DNA from: Paraescarpia echinospica
Lineage: Eukaryota > Annelida > Polychaeta > Sabellida > Siboglinidae
Direction of reading: 5' to 3'
Length of the DNA stretch: 64,000 bases
Assembly (NCBI GenBank): GCA_020002185.1
Contig: CM034541.1
Span: 53,404,553 to 53,468,552, forward strand
Part shown: positions 1-12,640 of the stretch, in pieces
Layout: each line of letters opens with the position of its first letter
Numbering within the stretch: the stretch's first letter is position 1
The notes under the pieces: model-generated
What the model saw: the letters and a program-made list of their open reading frames with translations, nothing else
Database searches by the model: none
What the model was told of the DNA's origin: nothing
Made by a program: the position numbers and the translations under genes

Positions 1-550
1 CACAGATACTCATGCAGATCTGAATGAAAACTGCAATATCCTCGATGAAATTATTAATGCAGCTATGGATAAATTTCTACCTATTAAAGTAATTAAATTT
101 AACAAATACAAACATAAGAAAACTCCTTGGATTACCAAGGGCATTATTATATCGATTAAATTTAGAAACAAAAAATTTTTCGAGAATTAAACAGACTCAC
201 GTAAATACAGAGCAGTACCATAAACTTAATAGTGTCTTACATACTTATAATAAAATTCTTAAAAGTAATATTAGATTAGCTAAGCAAATGCATTACCAAT
301 CCAGTTTTGAAAAGCATAAGCACGATGTTAAAAAGACGTGGTGTTTAATTAAAGAAATTATTCAGAAAAGTCAAAAGAAAGAATAATTTCCCAATTTGTT
401 CAAAGTCGATGGGGAAATGATTAGTTACAAATGCATTATTGCGAACAGATTTAACACGTTTTTTACTAATGCTGGTCCTACTCTAGCCTCTAAAACAACT
501 ACTACCTGAATAACCCGATATTTCACACCTTCAGCTTTAACCCAATTAAC

Positions 551-967
551 ATGGAAACTACTGTTAATATAATTGATCGTTTACCTCCAAAATCAAGTTG
601 TGGAAAAGACGGTATTTCAACACCATTACTAAAATTAATAAAAAATGATATCAGCAATGGAGTCACTCTAATTATTAATCAATCAATAATAACTGGTATA
701 TTTCCAGACAAATTAAAAATTGCAAAAGTCATACCCCTTTTAAAAAAAGGTGATGTTTCAGACTTTAACAATTATCGTCCTATTTCTATCTTGCCAGTGA
801 TTTCAAAAAATGTTGTAAGGGTTATGTTTGATCAAATCCAAAATTACTTCCATTCTAAAGCGTTGTACTACAATAGTCAATATGGGTTTAGAAAGAAACA
901 TTCTACTGAGCTTGATACACTTGAAATCATAGACAGAATTATACAAGAACTTTATCAAATCAAATCG
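551..967 (+). pseudogene. LINE reverse transcriptase, N-terminal block (broken)
   Basis: An open stretch of about 139 codons shows the classic start of a LINE RT: a SSCGKDGIS motif, IAKVIPLLKKGD, then NNYRPISILPVISK and a YGFRKKHST motif. The frame upstream is closed by stops, and the protein ends at a TGA created by the L2 insertion at 968. It continues in the block that starts near 4330. It is dead as a gene. Confidence 0.85.
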
Positions 968-3900
968 TGACATTTATATTGCGCCGTTCCAACAATCGTT
1001 GCTCACGGCGCCGTACAGAATGTTCGGGAAAACAGATAAGTTTTAAGGTTTGATTTAAAATCAGTGTTTGTCATTCTTGTTGCAGTCAGCTTTTTTGGCA
1101 GCAAGTTCCATAGTGTTGGGGCTGCCACGCAAAAGGATCTATCACCCCAGCGACGCGTTGCACGTGGTACACATAGATGATTGTGTTCACTGCAGCGCAA
1201 CAATCGAGTTGGCTGACGTCTGTTCAAACATTTGTTGATATACTGTGGTGCACAGCCAGTCAGTGCTCGGTGCGTGAGTAGAAGTATCTTATACTCTACT
1301 CTAACTGCTATTGGCAGCCAGTGCAGCTTCATCAATAGAGGTGTGACATGACAGAACTTCCTGGCGCCGTCGACAAGGCGGGCCGCCCAGTTCTGTACTC
1401 TCTGCAACCGTTCTAGTTGTTTCACAGGCAGTCGGTGGAGTAATGCATTGCCTACGTCAAGTCTGCTGGTAACAAACGCATGTATGACTTGTTCTGTTGC
1501 TGCAGGTGTTAGATAACGTCTTATTCTTGCAATATTTTGGAGATGGAAAATTGCAGATCTACAGACAGCAGTCACGTGCGTCTCCATCTTCATCTCGGCA
1601 TCGAACTGTACACCAAGGTTCCGTACATTCTGAGTTACAGTGACCAAACAGTCTCCAATGCATAGTGTGCGCAGCTGAATTTTTTTTAGTTGTTGCGCAG
1701 AGCCGAGCACGATGACTTCTGTCTTTGAGTCATTCAACTTTAAAAAGTTTGTCATCATCCACGTCCTGATCTCCGCTACACATTCTTCAATACGGACGAC
1801 AGCCGCAGCAATTTCCTCTTGGTGTGTTTTCACTGGAATGTAGATTTGAGTATCATCCGCGTAGAAATGACACATCAAATTGTACTTGCGAATAATCTTA
1901 GCAACTGGTGCTACATAGATGGAGAACAGCTGAGGACCCAGCACGGAGCCTTGTGGTACCCCGTATACCAGAGGACGAGCAGGCGATGTAGCACCATGAA
2001 TGTGGACAGACTGGACTCTGTCTCTTAGGTATGACTTAAACCAGTCCAGTGCATCTTGGACCACTCCGATATCATGTGAGAGTCTATGCAACATCACTTC
2101 ATGGTCGACGGTGTCAAACGCAGCCGATAGATCAAGGAGAACCAAGATGATAACATGCTGATTGTCCATTGCGTGCAGGATGTGATTCTGCACACAGACA
2201 AGGGCCGTCTCAATGCTGTGATTCGGCTTGTACGCTGACTGATAGGGCTCACAGAGATTGTGCTCTGACATGTGAGCTGACAATCTCGCAGCAACGACAC
2301 GTTCTATTGTCTTCGATAGATAGGGTAGATTTGACACGGGTCGGTAGTTATTCAAGACAGTTTTGTTTAGACTCGGTGTCTTGAGTACTGGCCTGATGTG
2401 CGCTTCCTTCAAGTGCGAAGGCATTACCCCCGTTCTCAGAGACAAGTTAACAATTGTCATGAGCACAGGTACAACATCGTGCACACAGTCTCTAAGAAGC
2501 CATGTCAGAATGGGATCAAGTTCACAAGATTTCACTGGCGATGACTTCAACAACATTCCAATTTCAGCCTCAGTGGCTGGCTCAAATGCAGTCAGCAGAC
2601 ACGTCTGCGGTGCATCATCAGCAGAGGCATTTACAGTGGTGACATTCTGATTCAGTTCAGACCGAATTTTCGAGATCTTTTCTGAGAAGAAATCTGAGAA
2701 CCGCATTGCCAGTGTGTCAGACGAGTCACATGGCGGTAGTGGTGTGCCATTGTCAGTGTGTAGGAGCTTGGCAACAATCTTGAACAGCTGCTTCTGGTCA
2801 CCAGATGCATCAGCAATTTGATTCGTGTGGTATTCAAGTTTTGCACGGTGCACAGACGAAGTGACGAGCTGGCGCTGGAGGCAGTAGGCAAGTCTGTCAG
2901 ACTCCAGTCCAGATTTTCTCCATGTTCTTTCCAGTTGTCGTCTAACACACTTTTGCGATCGTATGCCATCATTATACCACGGCGTGTGTGGTCGTACAAT
3001 CACTGTGCGGTTCTTCAACGGTGCTTGCTTGTCAATGATAGCCGCAATGGTTTCATTGTACATGTCAACAGCATGGTTCATGTCATCAGACAGATGATTT
3101 GACAGTAGCAACGAACGGATTTCATCACATATCGCAGTAGTATTGATATGTCGATAATTTCGACTCGTTGTTGTTACCCGGACGTTTGGTGGTTTCACGA
3201 GTTGCAGTGTGCAATGAATTGCTGAGTGGTCTGAGATGTGTGGGATGTCTGTTTGTATATTGTTCAGAAACGTATCAGATGAACGCGTTATAAGCAGGTC
3301 GATGGTATGTCCGGCAACATGCGTCGGGACTTCCACGTGCTGAGTAAGATCTGCTGCATTTAGAATGTTTTGAAAGCGCTTAGTGTCATTGTCTGATGTA
3401 TTGTCCATGTGGAAGTTAAAATCACCTGCGATCAGCATGTTTGATGTATACATCGACATGGAGTCCAACAAATCACCAAATTCTAGGAGAAATTCCGCAG
3501 TTGTAAAGCCATTCTTGGAGTTTGGCGGGGGGCGATAGACGACAAGAAAACGAACAGACTGAGTGTCATTGCTGAGTTGTAGACACATCGATTCAAATGT
3601 CTTTGATTTCGGCATCTCGAGATGTCGCGTAGTGAAGCCAGACTTGTAGACGACTGCAACACCACCACCGGTGCCGTACGTTCTCGGGACATGTCGTAGT
3701 TGATAACCAGCAGGTGTGATGCAACCAGTAGAGAAGGAGTCATCAGCACTCAACCACGTCTCTGTGATGGCGAGTATGTCTAGATCATTGTCCTCAATGA
3801 GGTCACATATCACGGTCGCTTTCCCCGCTTGCTTCGTGTCACACACCGATCTGGCATTCAACAAGCAGAAACACACTTGGCGTACAGATGGTATGTCACA

Positions 3901-4329
3901 TACACTGTCGAGTCGAATCATATTCGATGTGTAGGTTTCACATCTCACGATGACCGATGATGGGAAGCGAGGAGTAATCAGTACAGGAATGGGTCTTTGC
4001 TTTGACCTCCCTGCCCTACACCCCCTATGAGTCTGCTGATTGTTCACAGGTTCTAGTTGTCTTAGTGGTGCCACACAAGCATCTATTGAAAGGTAGCATC
4101 CACTAACAACAGAACGTCCAATTCGCAGTAGATCCAGTCTATTGTATGTGATCATGCTGTGGCAGTGCATTGTTCTTGTTGTCGTCACGCCTGGTCAACC
4201 GGCTACAATGTTGTGACACAGGTGCAGTTCACTATACTGGTACGCATTGCATATACATTACAAAAATGCTAAAATGTCATTAAGTACTTGTTAAAATGGC
4301 ACAGTCCACCTTCGACCCGAGACATGATA
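968..4329 (-). mobile_element. Full-length L2-like LINE inserted inside another LINE
   Basis: A complete-looking non-LTR retrotransposon on the - strand, about 3.36 kb, flanked by the 6-bp direct repeat aaatcg (962-967 and 4330-4335). Its 5' end is at 4329 and its 3' end at 968. The 3' tail reads ...gcgcaatataaatgtca on the - strand, like the gcgc...ataaatg tails of L2 elements. It carries one long uninterrupted ORF. Its intactness against the heavily decayed host LINE shows that it is the younger insertion. Confidence 0.85.
1003..4170 (-). CDS. L2-like LINE polyprotein: apurinic endonuclease plus reverse transcriptase
   Basis: A single ORF of about 1055 residues from the first ATG at 4170; the frame is open a further six codons upstream to a GTG. 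Counted from that GTG, the endonuclease (EEP family) shows NAR at about 111-113, TETW at 142-145, GDFNF at 255-259 and SDHSAI at 319-324. The RT shows LDLSAAFDTVDH at 685-696, GVPQGSVLGP at 743-752 and the catalytic YADD at 776-779. The thumb region has LHWLPI. All catalytic motifs are present and no stop or frameshift interrupts them. The protein would nick target DNA and reverse-transcribe the element RNA in place. Its layout and the FLKLNDSKTEV motif after YADD fit the L2 clade. It could be active or very recently active. Confidence 0.9.
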   Translation of the reverse strand: MHCHSMITYNRLDLLRIGRSVVSGCYLSIDACVAPLRQLEPVNNQQTHRGCRAGRSKQRPIPVLITPRFPSSVIVRCETYTSNMIRLDSVCDIPSVRQVCFCLLNARSVCDTKQAGKATVICDLIEDNDLDILAITETWLSADDSFSTGCITPAGYQLRHVPRTYGTGGGVAVVYKSGFTTRHLEMPKSKTFESMCLQLSNDTQSVRFLVVYRPPPNSKNGFTTAEFLLEFGDLLDSMSMYTSNMLIAGDFNFHMDNTSDNDTKRFQNILNAADLTQHVEVPTHVAGHTIDLLITRSSDTFLNNIQTDIPHISDHSAIHCTLQLVKPPNVRVTTTSRNYRHINTTAICDEIRSLLLSNHLSDDMNHAVDMYNETIAAIIDKQAPLKNRTVIVRPHTPWYNDGIRSQKCVRRQLERTWRKSGLESDRLAYCLQRQLVTSSVHRAKLEYHTNQIADASGDQKQLFKIVAKLLHTDNGTPLPPCDSSDTLAMRFSDFFSEKISKIRSELNQNVTTVNASADDAPQTCLLTAFEPATEAEIGMLLKSSPVKSCELDPILTWLLRDCVHDVVPVLMTIVNLSLRTGVMPSHLKEAHIRPVLKTPSLNKTVLNNYRPVSNLPYLSKTIERVVAARLSAHMSEHNLCEPYQSAYKPNHSIETALVCVQNHILHAMDNQHVIILVLLDLSAAFDTVDHEVMLHRLSHDIGVVQDALDWFKSYLRDRVQSVHIHGATSPARPLVYGVPQGSVLGPQLFSIYVAPVAKIIRKYNLMCHFYADDTQIYIPVKTHQEEIAAAVVRIEECVAEIRTWMMTNFLKLNDSKTEVIVLGSAQQLKKIQLRTLCIGDCLVTVTQNVRNLGVQFDAEMKMETHVTAVCRSAIFHLQNIARIRRYLTPAATEQVIHAFVTSRLDVGNALLHRLPVKQLERLQRVQNWAARLVDGARKFCHVTPLLMKLHWLPIAVRVEYKILLLTHRALTGCAPQYINKCLNRRQPTRLLRCSEHNHLCVPRATRRWGDRSFCVAAPTLWNLLPKKLTATRMTNTDFKSNLKTYLFSRTFCTAP

Positions 4330-5191
4330 AATCGGTTACTTCAATAAATATATACCTTGATTTATCAAAAGCATTTGACACAATTGATCACAATATATTG
4401 GTACAGAAGTTAAATTACTATGGATTAAATGACAAGGCTCTGGACCTTTGTACGAGTTATTTACAAAATCGTAAGCAGTATGTAGAAATTGAAAATGTTA
4501 AGTCTAAGGCAATAGTCATCAACATTGGTGTCCCTCAAGGTTCAATTTTAGGGCCACTCTTATTTATTATATATATATATAAATGACATAGCACTTTCTA
4601 GTAATCTTTTCAAATTCATAACGTATGCTGATGACACCACTCTTATTAGTACATTAAACACATTTAATGATTCAGAAAGCCAAATGCGAAGTGACTCTAT
4701 TAACAAAGAACTAACAAAGATTAGCAATTGGTTGAAAGCCAACAAACTCACTAAATGCCAAAAAGACTAAATTCATGATTTTTTATATGCCTAAAAAAAG
4801 TAGAATACCCTGTATTACAAATAGATGCGACATACAGTACATTGAATGTGTAAATGATTTCAATTTGTTAGGCATCACAATAAATAACCATTTAAACTGG
4901 TAGAGTCATACAAACAAAATAGCAAATAAAACATCTAAAACAATAGGCATACTAAATAAACTTAAACACTTTTTACCACCTAATACATTATATATTATGT
5001 ACAATGCTCTTATTCTCCCTCATATTAATTATGGCTTACTTTTATGGGGTCATCAAGCACATAAAATTTTCAAATTACAGAAAAAAGAAATACGAATAAT
5101 ATCCTTAAGTAAATATAATGCTCACACAAGTCCTATTTTTAAAAGACTTCAGTTGCTAAAGTTGGATGACATTTATAAATCAAAAAATTAA
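4330..5191 (+). pseudogene. LINE reverse transcriptase, C-terminal block (broken)
   Basis: This is the continuation of the RT interrupted at 967. It shows LDLSKAFDTIDH, then GVPQGSILGPLLFI, followed by a frameshift and stop around 4583 at an AT-repeat. YADDT is still readable in another frame near 4624-4638. The thumb and tail region at 4997-5191 has NYGLLLWGHQ and YNAHTSPIFK. Several frameshifts and stops (4583, 4768, around 4903) make it non-functional. Confidence 0.85.
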
Positions 5192-5779
5192 TTAACAATC
5201 TTTTACCCTACTACTTCAATGTTTTTCCAAGCACATACATTTATGATATTCATCACCACTGCGCACGTGAAAGAAATAATCTGTATATGTCCAAATTCAA
5301 ACATGAATTTGTGAAAAAATGCATTAGACACAAAATAGAGACAGTTAACAATACACCAAGTATTATCATTAATAAAATTTACACCCACAGTCTATGTGGT
5401 TTTTTAACATACACAAAAAAGTTTTTATTTTAAATTATGAATCCACTTGTCGTATCCATAATTGCTTTATTTGTAATTCGTAACATATTAGAATGTATAC
5501 CTAAGTATGTACGTCAATGTGTACACGAGTACATATAATCAGTCCTAGTATTATGTATGTATGTTGACACATTGAGTAATTATCAACTATAAAAACAAGT
5601 CATGCTATTCTGATTTGTGTCATGTAAATTTTATTGTTGTTTATATTTATGGGGTGGCTCCTGTGCTAGCGATATTATGTTTCTTAATGGGAGTCTCCTG
5701 ACCTTATCTATTACTTGCATTATTTGTTGTATATGTATCGTATTTATAGGTCAAATAAATTCATTCTGAGTTCTGATAT

Positions 5780-7966
5780 GTTGCGTAGCAAAACCTCCGT
5801 CAAGCCATCAGAAAACATGTGGTGGGTTCGGACATTCCGTTGTATATTTTGTTGAAATTCTGGTCACAAAAGTGTTTCTTTATGACAACAACATACGCCG
5901 AAGTTTTTAAAGTAACAAGTGTACAGGGAATGTTTGATTTATGAGGTGTCATGCAACAATAGTAATGTAATTCACGTGTATAGCCGTGATCAACATTGTT
6001 GGCAAACACAAAGCTTGACATAAGTCACACGAAAAAATTTGATTGTGATGTAGGCAAACTGCGACATACTGGTTCATCAATTTTGGTAATAGTTGTTGCA
6101 AAGTGCCATACTCTGATCATCTTTCCAGTACAGCTGTGTTGCATAATGTTCAGTAAGAAGATCTCCATTCTTGTCTAGTCTAGACTCTAGAAAGCAGACA
6201 CTGATCAGATAGAGTGAGCTGCTTGAACCATGACATTTTCAGCTGTAATGTTACTGGGAATGTGTTTTATTGCCAAAAGATAATTATACTAACTTATTGC
6301 AAGGTGTATGTTTGTTTTAAAAAGTCAAAAAAGTAGACGTATGCTATAAATTCAACTATGGTTCAGGTATACCCATCTTATAACTGAGCAGCTTTTGGTT
6401 GTCAATAAAGTAAATTTTGCAGTAACTGTTTCTAGTCATTTCCTGTGTTCTCAGCTGCTGCAAAAGTCATCAGACTAGACTGCTTAATGCACCGGCCAAT
6501 TATTCTGTTGGAAATTAGTTTCAGTAAAATAAAGGAACGAAGGCCAAAACATTTTTTTCATTGGTCGTCTTTGATGACATTTTGCAGCACTCCCTGTAGG
6601 AAGGAATTGGAATTAGACTGCAGGCAAAATTTCTGTTTATCCTCTAAAATGAAAGCATTTTTGGTGAAGTTATACTTTTGTATTGACATATATATGTTTT
6701 TTTATCATTGTTTAACAGTACTTGTCCCCACATTGAATGCATCAGCTAGTGTTATATTGGCAATTTCTACAATAGTCCTGCTAACATGCTTTTCCTTGTG
6801 ATTTTAAGCCGATAAAGTCCATAAAAATTCCTGACTTTTCTGACTAATTACACAAAACTGTCACTGTAGCAATGCAAGGGGTTATGTCGGGGCGAGCAAG
6901 GAGAGTAAGGGGGATTAAGAGGAAGGAGGGTGGCTTACAAGGGACAAGGTGAAATGACAAATTATGGTTCTGCGTAGAGTCGTACACTGATGTTGTTAGA
7001 TGATCCATAAGTCGCCATGCATATTGTATGCTTTCATGTCATATATAATCTGCAGTGCTCATCTCACACTTGACATTTGGCGTAAAAATCAATTTCCACG
7101 GCAACAGATAATTTTGTCAGCAGTTCTAAATTCACCTGCCGTCAGTATGTCAAAATCACAGAATCACGCTTGACAGGCCTCTTCATTCCAACCAACACTA
7201 ATATGTCTTTTTACTGGGAAGTATTCAGGCACACAGCAATTCATGCAATAAAGTTATCCAACACATAATTCCTCTAATTATAAATTTTTGTAGGCTTCTT
7301 CTTCAATTTCCAAATCTTGTTTGCAAAATCGATGGGTCACAATAATACAGTTGAACGACACTAAATTATTATCAAGCATTAGTTTTCATTGTAGAAAACC
7401 GTTACAGATATATATATATATATATAATTTATATATATTAAATATATAATTATAAGGTAATATGTCGCAAAGTTAGCAAAGACAGAATTATCCAAATAGT
7501 ATCGCTAATAGTAATTTTGATGAGCAGTCAAGAGAGTCCAGATAGAGATGTTAGTATTCTCATTTGCGTTGAATGGCCATGAGTCATGGCCAGAAGAAGA
7601 GAGGACGAGAATTGATATGTTCGAGATGCGGTGCTGGAAGTGAGAATTCAGTGGATTCAGTGGACAGTGTGAATAACAGATCCATCTGTGTTAGTGCAAG
7701 GCAGACTGACTAGAGGCAGTAATGATGAGACAAGACCTTCAGTTTAACCTTTTCAGTACAACAGCCCCCCAGATACAGTGACACTGAATACTGCGTCCCC
7801 AGTAACTTCGTAAGAACAACGACTGCCTCACTTCAAATAAAGATTTCAGCAGCAACAATACATTGTACGTCTAATAGGAACATCATATATATATAGATAT
7901 ACAGTGTATATATATAAATTATATATGACAAGTAAATTAAGTCAGACAAATTTCAATTTTGTCTTT
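5780..7966. other. Non-coding stretch, no gene recognised
   Basis: About 2.2 kb of AT-rich DNA between the LINE tail and the 44-bp array. It contains short TA microsatellites near 7410-7450 and 7885-7925. Open frames are short and resemble nothing I recognise. A missing first exon of SNX27 was looked for here and not found. Confidence 0.5.
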
Positions 7967-10404
7967 GTGTGGTGTAACGGCCGTCATACTGTAGCGTCAC
8001 ACACCATGCGGCAGGTGTAACGGCCTTTCGTACTGTAGCGTCACACATCATGCGGCTGGTGTAGCGGCCTGTCCTACTGTAGCAACACACATCATGCGGC
8101 TGGTGTAACGGCCTGTCATACTGTAGCGTCACACACCATGCGGCAGGTGTAGCGGCCTTTCGTACTGTAGCGTCACACATCATGCGGCTGGTGTAGCGGC
8201 CTGTCCTACTGTAGCGTCACACATCATGCGGCTGGTGTAGCAGCCTGTCGTACTGTAGCGTCATACACCATGCGGCTGGTGTATCGGCCTGTCGTACTGT
8301 ATCATCACACATCATGCGGCTGGTGTAGCGGCCTGTCGTACTGTAGCGACACACATCATGCGGCTGGTGTAGCGGCCTGTCGTACTGTAGCAACACACAT
8401 CATGCGGCTGGTGTAGCGGCCTGTCCTACTGTAGCGACACACATCATGCGGCTGGTGTAGCGGCCTGTCGTACTGTAGCAACACACATCATGCGGCTGGT
8501 GTAGCGGCCTGTCCTACTGTAGCGACACACATCATGCGGCTGGTGTAGCGGCCTGTCGTACTGTAGCAACACACATCATGCGGCTGGTGTAGCGGCCTGT
8601 CGTACTGTAGCAACACACATCATGCGGCTGGTGTAGCGGCCTGTCCTACTGTAGCGACACACATCATGCGGCTGGTGTAGCGGCCTGTCGTACTGTAGCA
8701 ACACACATCATGCGGCTGGTGTAGCGGCCTGTCCTACTGTAGCGACACACATCATGCGGCTGGTGTAGCAGCCTGTCCTACTGTAGCATCACACATCATG
8801 CGGCTGTGTAGCGGCCTGTCCTACTGTAGCGACACACATCATGCGGCTGGTGTAGCTGCCTGTCCTACTGTAGCAACACACATCATGCGGCTGGTGTAGC
8901 GGCCTGTCCTACTGTATCAACACACATCATGCGGCTGGTGTAGCGGCCTGTCGTACTGTAGCGTCACACATCATGCGGCGGGTGTAGTGGCCTGTCCTAC
9001 TATAGCGACACACATCATGCGGCTGGTGTAGCGGCCTGTCCTACTGTAGCATCACACATCATGTGGCTGTGTAGCGGCCTGTCCTACTGTAGCGACACAT
9101 ATCATGCGGCTGGTGTAGCGGCCTGTCCTACTGTAGCAACACACATCATGCGGCTGGTGTAGCGGCCTGTCCTACTGTAGCAACACACATCATGCGGCTG
9201 GTGTAGCGGCCTGTCCTACTGTAGCGACACACATCATGCGGCTGGTGTAGCAGCCTGTCCTACTGTAGCGACACACATCATGCGGCTGGTGTAGCGGCCT
9301 GTCCTACTGTAGCAACACACATCATGCGGCTGGTGTAGCGGCCTGTCGTACTGTAGCGTCACACATCATGCGGCTGTGTAACGGCCTGTCCTACTGTAGT
9401 GACACACATCATGCGGCTGGTGTAGCGGCCTGTCCTACTGTAGCGTCACACATCATGCGGCTGGTATAGCGGCCTGTCCTACTGTAGCGACACACATCAT
9501 ACGGCTGGTGTAGCGGCCTGTCCTACTGTAGTGACACCTCATGCGGCTGGTGTAGCTGCCTGTCGTTCTGTAGCGTCGCACATCATGCGGCTGGTGTAGC
9601 GGCTTGTACTGTAGCGTCACACACCATGTGGCTGGTGTATCGGCCTGTCGTACTGTAGCGTCACACATCATGCGGCTGGTGTAGCGGCCTGTCGTACTGT
9701 AGCATCACACATCATGCGGCTGGTGTAGCTGCCTGTCGTATTGTAGCGTCACACATCATGCGGCTGGTGTAGCGGCCTGTCATACTGTAGCGTCACACAT
9801 CATGCGGCTGGTGTAGCGGCCTGTCCTACTGTAGCATCACACATCATGCGGCTGGTGTAGCGGCCTGTCGTACTGTAGCGTCACACATCATGCGGCTGGT
9901 GTAGCTGCCTGTCGTACTGTAGCGTCACACATCATGCGGCTGGTGTAGTGGCCTGTCGTACTGTAGCGTCACACATCATGCAGCTGGTGTATCGGCCTGT
10001 CGTACTGTAGCGTCACACATCATGCGGCTGATGTAGCGGCCTGTCGTACTGTAGCTTCACACATCATGCGGCTGGTGTAGCGGCCTGTCGTACTGTAGCA
10101 ACACACATCATGCGGCTGGTGTAGCGGCCTGTCCTACTGTAGCAACACACATTATGCGGCAGGTGTAGCGGCCTGTCATACTGTAGCTTCACACATCATG
10201 CGGCTGGTGTAGCTGCCTGTCCTACTGTAGCAACACACATCATGCGGCTGGTGTAGCGGCCTGTCCTATTGTAGCAACACACATCATGCGGCTGGTGTAG
10301 CGGCCTGTCCTACTGTAGCGACGCACATCATGCGGCTGGTGTAGCAGCCTGTCGTACTGTAGCGTCACACATCATGCGGCTGGTGTAGCTGCCTGTCATA
10401 CTGA
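7967..10404. repeat. Minisatellite, 44-bp unit, about 55 copies
   Basis: Tandem array with a 44-bp unit that includes ggctggtgtagcggcctgtc, then ctactgtagc and acacacatcatgc. Copies differ mainly by single substitutions (cct/cgt/cat in the centre, gcaac/gcgac/gcgtc near the end), with rare 1-7-bp deletions (for example near 8803, 9535 and 9605). It begins right after a short AT-repeat and ends abruptly at 10404. Short open frames inside it are repeat artefacts. Confidence 0.95.
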
Positions 10405-12640
10405 AATGGTTACTCTACCTCTTGTCTGCTTGCATAGGAGACAGAAAGAAGACATCTCCATTCCTGTCAGTCTGTCACCTCATCCATCTCAGGTGTGTCC
10501 CGTAGTTCCCCTCTACAGATCTCCTCCCAGTTGTTTTCCCAATTATTTTTAGTTTGGGTATCCACCACAAGGATATTTGGCTGCATCGCATTACTCATTT
10601 TACAAAATGTAGCTGATGTTTGAAGTTGACCTTGTTGATGTTGGAATCGTGGGACGAGAGCAGCAAGTGGGATAAAGTACGGATGATTCAGCACACATCC
10701 ATACATACATACATAGGGCCATATATGCCAAGGGTAGTGTACTACTGAAATGGATGTATTGTTGTCTTCTGTTTGCAAAAGGCAGCTGGTCTTTGAAGTT
10801 CTATTTCCTGGAGTTATGGCACCACAAAAATACCTCTAAAATTTAAAATGAAGATCATTCATCCCTTTTATGTCCAGGTTGTCTCCTAATGTCCTAATTT
10901 ATTTACGGATGTTTTATGACATCAGTATTGAACAATGCCATATTGACCGGTGGAATGCTAATCCTCCTTCATTGTATCATAAGTCATGCCGCTGTCTTGC
11001 AGAAGTCATATGTTTGGGTCACAGCAGTGCAGTGGTAAAAAAACAGCATCAAATGCTCTACTTGCTCTTTTGAAACTTTCGCTTTTTTCACTCCATGTCG
11101 CCGGAATTTCTATCATCTCTATAAATGTATTCATGAAAGTGAGCCCTTATTGGAAAACAGCCTTCCTAGAAAAAAACACCCAAAAGAAAATTTAGTGAAG
11201 ATGAAAGGAAGTAGAAATTGACAGCATGTGTGGATGTCAGATATGGAAGGATCCCTGTGTATGTAGGTGATATCGTCTTGTTTTTGTTAACATCTAATGG
11301 GGGCTCTTCCATGTTGATTCTCGCAGACAGCTTGTTTGGATTTGATGACAACTCTCCAGTGGGTCTGTCACTCAACATGCAACAAACGCAATAATTACCT
11401 TGTGTACAGGACTAAAACCATTAGCCTGTAATAAAATAAATATGATCTGTCCCCAGTGACTGTTTTATCACCTGTTGTGACAGAGAGAGACAATAGGTCA
11501 GCTGTAATAGCCACATGTTGGACTGTTAAGATAATGGCACATGTATGTATTGAAGGTGGTATAATGATAGTGTCTCACTCATGTGGACCAAAATTCAGTT
11601 GTTAACCTGCTAGCTGCACAGTTTCATTCTGTGGTCGTCCTCGCCATAGATCACTCGGCTGTGAAACAAGGACAGCACATGACTCGTACGCAACACTACA
11701 CAGTCACGAGAACTCGTAGTTTTTGCACCTTAACTATGTGAGGAATGAAGTAGATTGGTGTTTTAGTGGACAGCGAGATAGAGCCCAGATGGCAATTGGA
11801 GCAGTCCAAGGCAAGAGGTTTGCCTTTTGCTTCCACTGAATGAAAGGCGACATCCCGCCTGCCCTGGAAACGTTGTTTATGAGGCTATCTGGGTCATTAA
11901 TGAAATGGAATATACATTGTATTCATGTCGGTAATGATTTTTATAAAAGCTGCATGATTTTAGATATAATATTATTCAATTTTGTTTATAAAAATCATAA
12001 TGTGACATTGCTCGTAGTTGACATTGTAAATTAATGTACTCAGTCAGTTATTTTGAGCACATATCTTGTGCTATTTTATGGCAATATGGAGATAGAATGT
12101 CACAGAATACACAGGAAAAGCAGTTAGTGCATGTCAGCTTTAAATCTAAATCTATGTAGGTACGACTTGTATCAGAATCAAAATTGGAAAAACGCGAGGT
12201 CAGACAAGAATAATAATTATATATTCTTGACCAAATGCTCCTACTGAAGAATTACACTAGACCTTCTGAGAGCTTTTTGCATGCCTTTCTTCCTTTCTAA
12301 AGAGCATTGTTATGGAGAGCCATAAAGAAATATTGTCCTCATCTGGTCTGGGTAGTTAGACTGACAACGTATTATGACTTGCATCTTTATTACTGCTACA
12401 TTGCTTTTCCATAAGTGTTGTGTGCCTTGTTCATTTCACAGCTGACTAATTTACATTAAACAGTCAAGACACATTTTCTTGATTGCAATTCGTATTTTTC
12501 ACATGAAATTGTGGTTAAACATATATCTGTTGCACAATTTTTCAAGTCCGTCCTGATTAAATGTTCAATTAATGTTATATATTTTCAGAATAATTAATAA
12601 TTGACAACTCAATAATATTGTTGATCGTTGCGATTGAAAT
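10405..12640. other. Non-coding stretch, no gene recognised
   Basis: About 2.2 kb between two tandem arrays. The longest frame (10467-10778, - strand, 103 codons) has no recognisable motif. No PDZ-like coding sequence was found that could serve as the missing upstream SNX27 exon. Confidence 0.45.

Larger units (their letters stand above)
1..5779 (+). mobile_element. Decayed CR1/Jockey-superfamily LINE, split by a nested L2-like element
   Basis: Non-LTR retrotransposon remains on the + strand, read in two blocks, 1-967 and 4330-5779. The left block holds the endonuclease-RT linker (degraded, many stops) and the first RT motifs. The right block resumes RT with an AFDTIDH motif, a GVPQGS motif and the C-terminal region with NYGLLLWG. 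The element ends near 5779 in an ATTCTG-like tail, which resembles CR1-type 3' ends. Between the blocks lies a complete LINE in the opposite orientation. The reading frame and sense are regained exactly at the 6-bp repeat aaatcg (962-967 and 4330-4335), so the interruption is a clean insertion. The 5' end lies outside the window. Clade assignment within the CR1/Jockey group is uncertain. Confidence 0.85.

Noticed and set aside
7967..10404. Possible CRISPR-like array
   Set aside because: Units are contiguous with no unique spacers, and the context is a eukaryotic intron-rich genome.
10467..10778. 103-codon - strand ORF
   Set aside because: No recognisable domain, no splice or promoter support, and low complexity at its ends; insufficient to call a gene.
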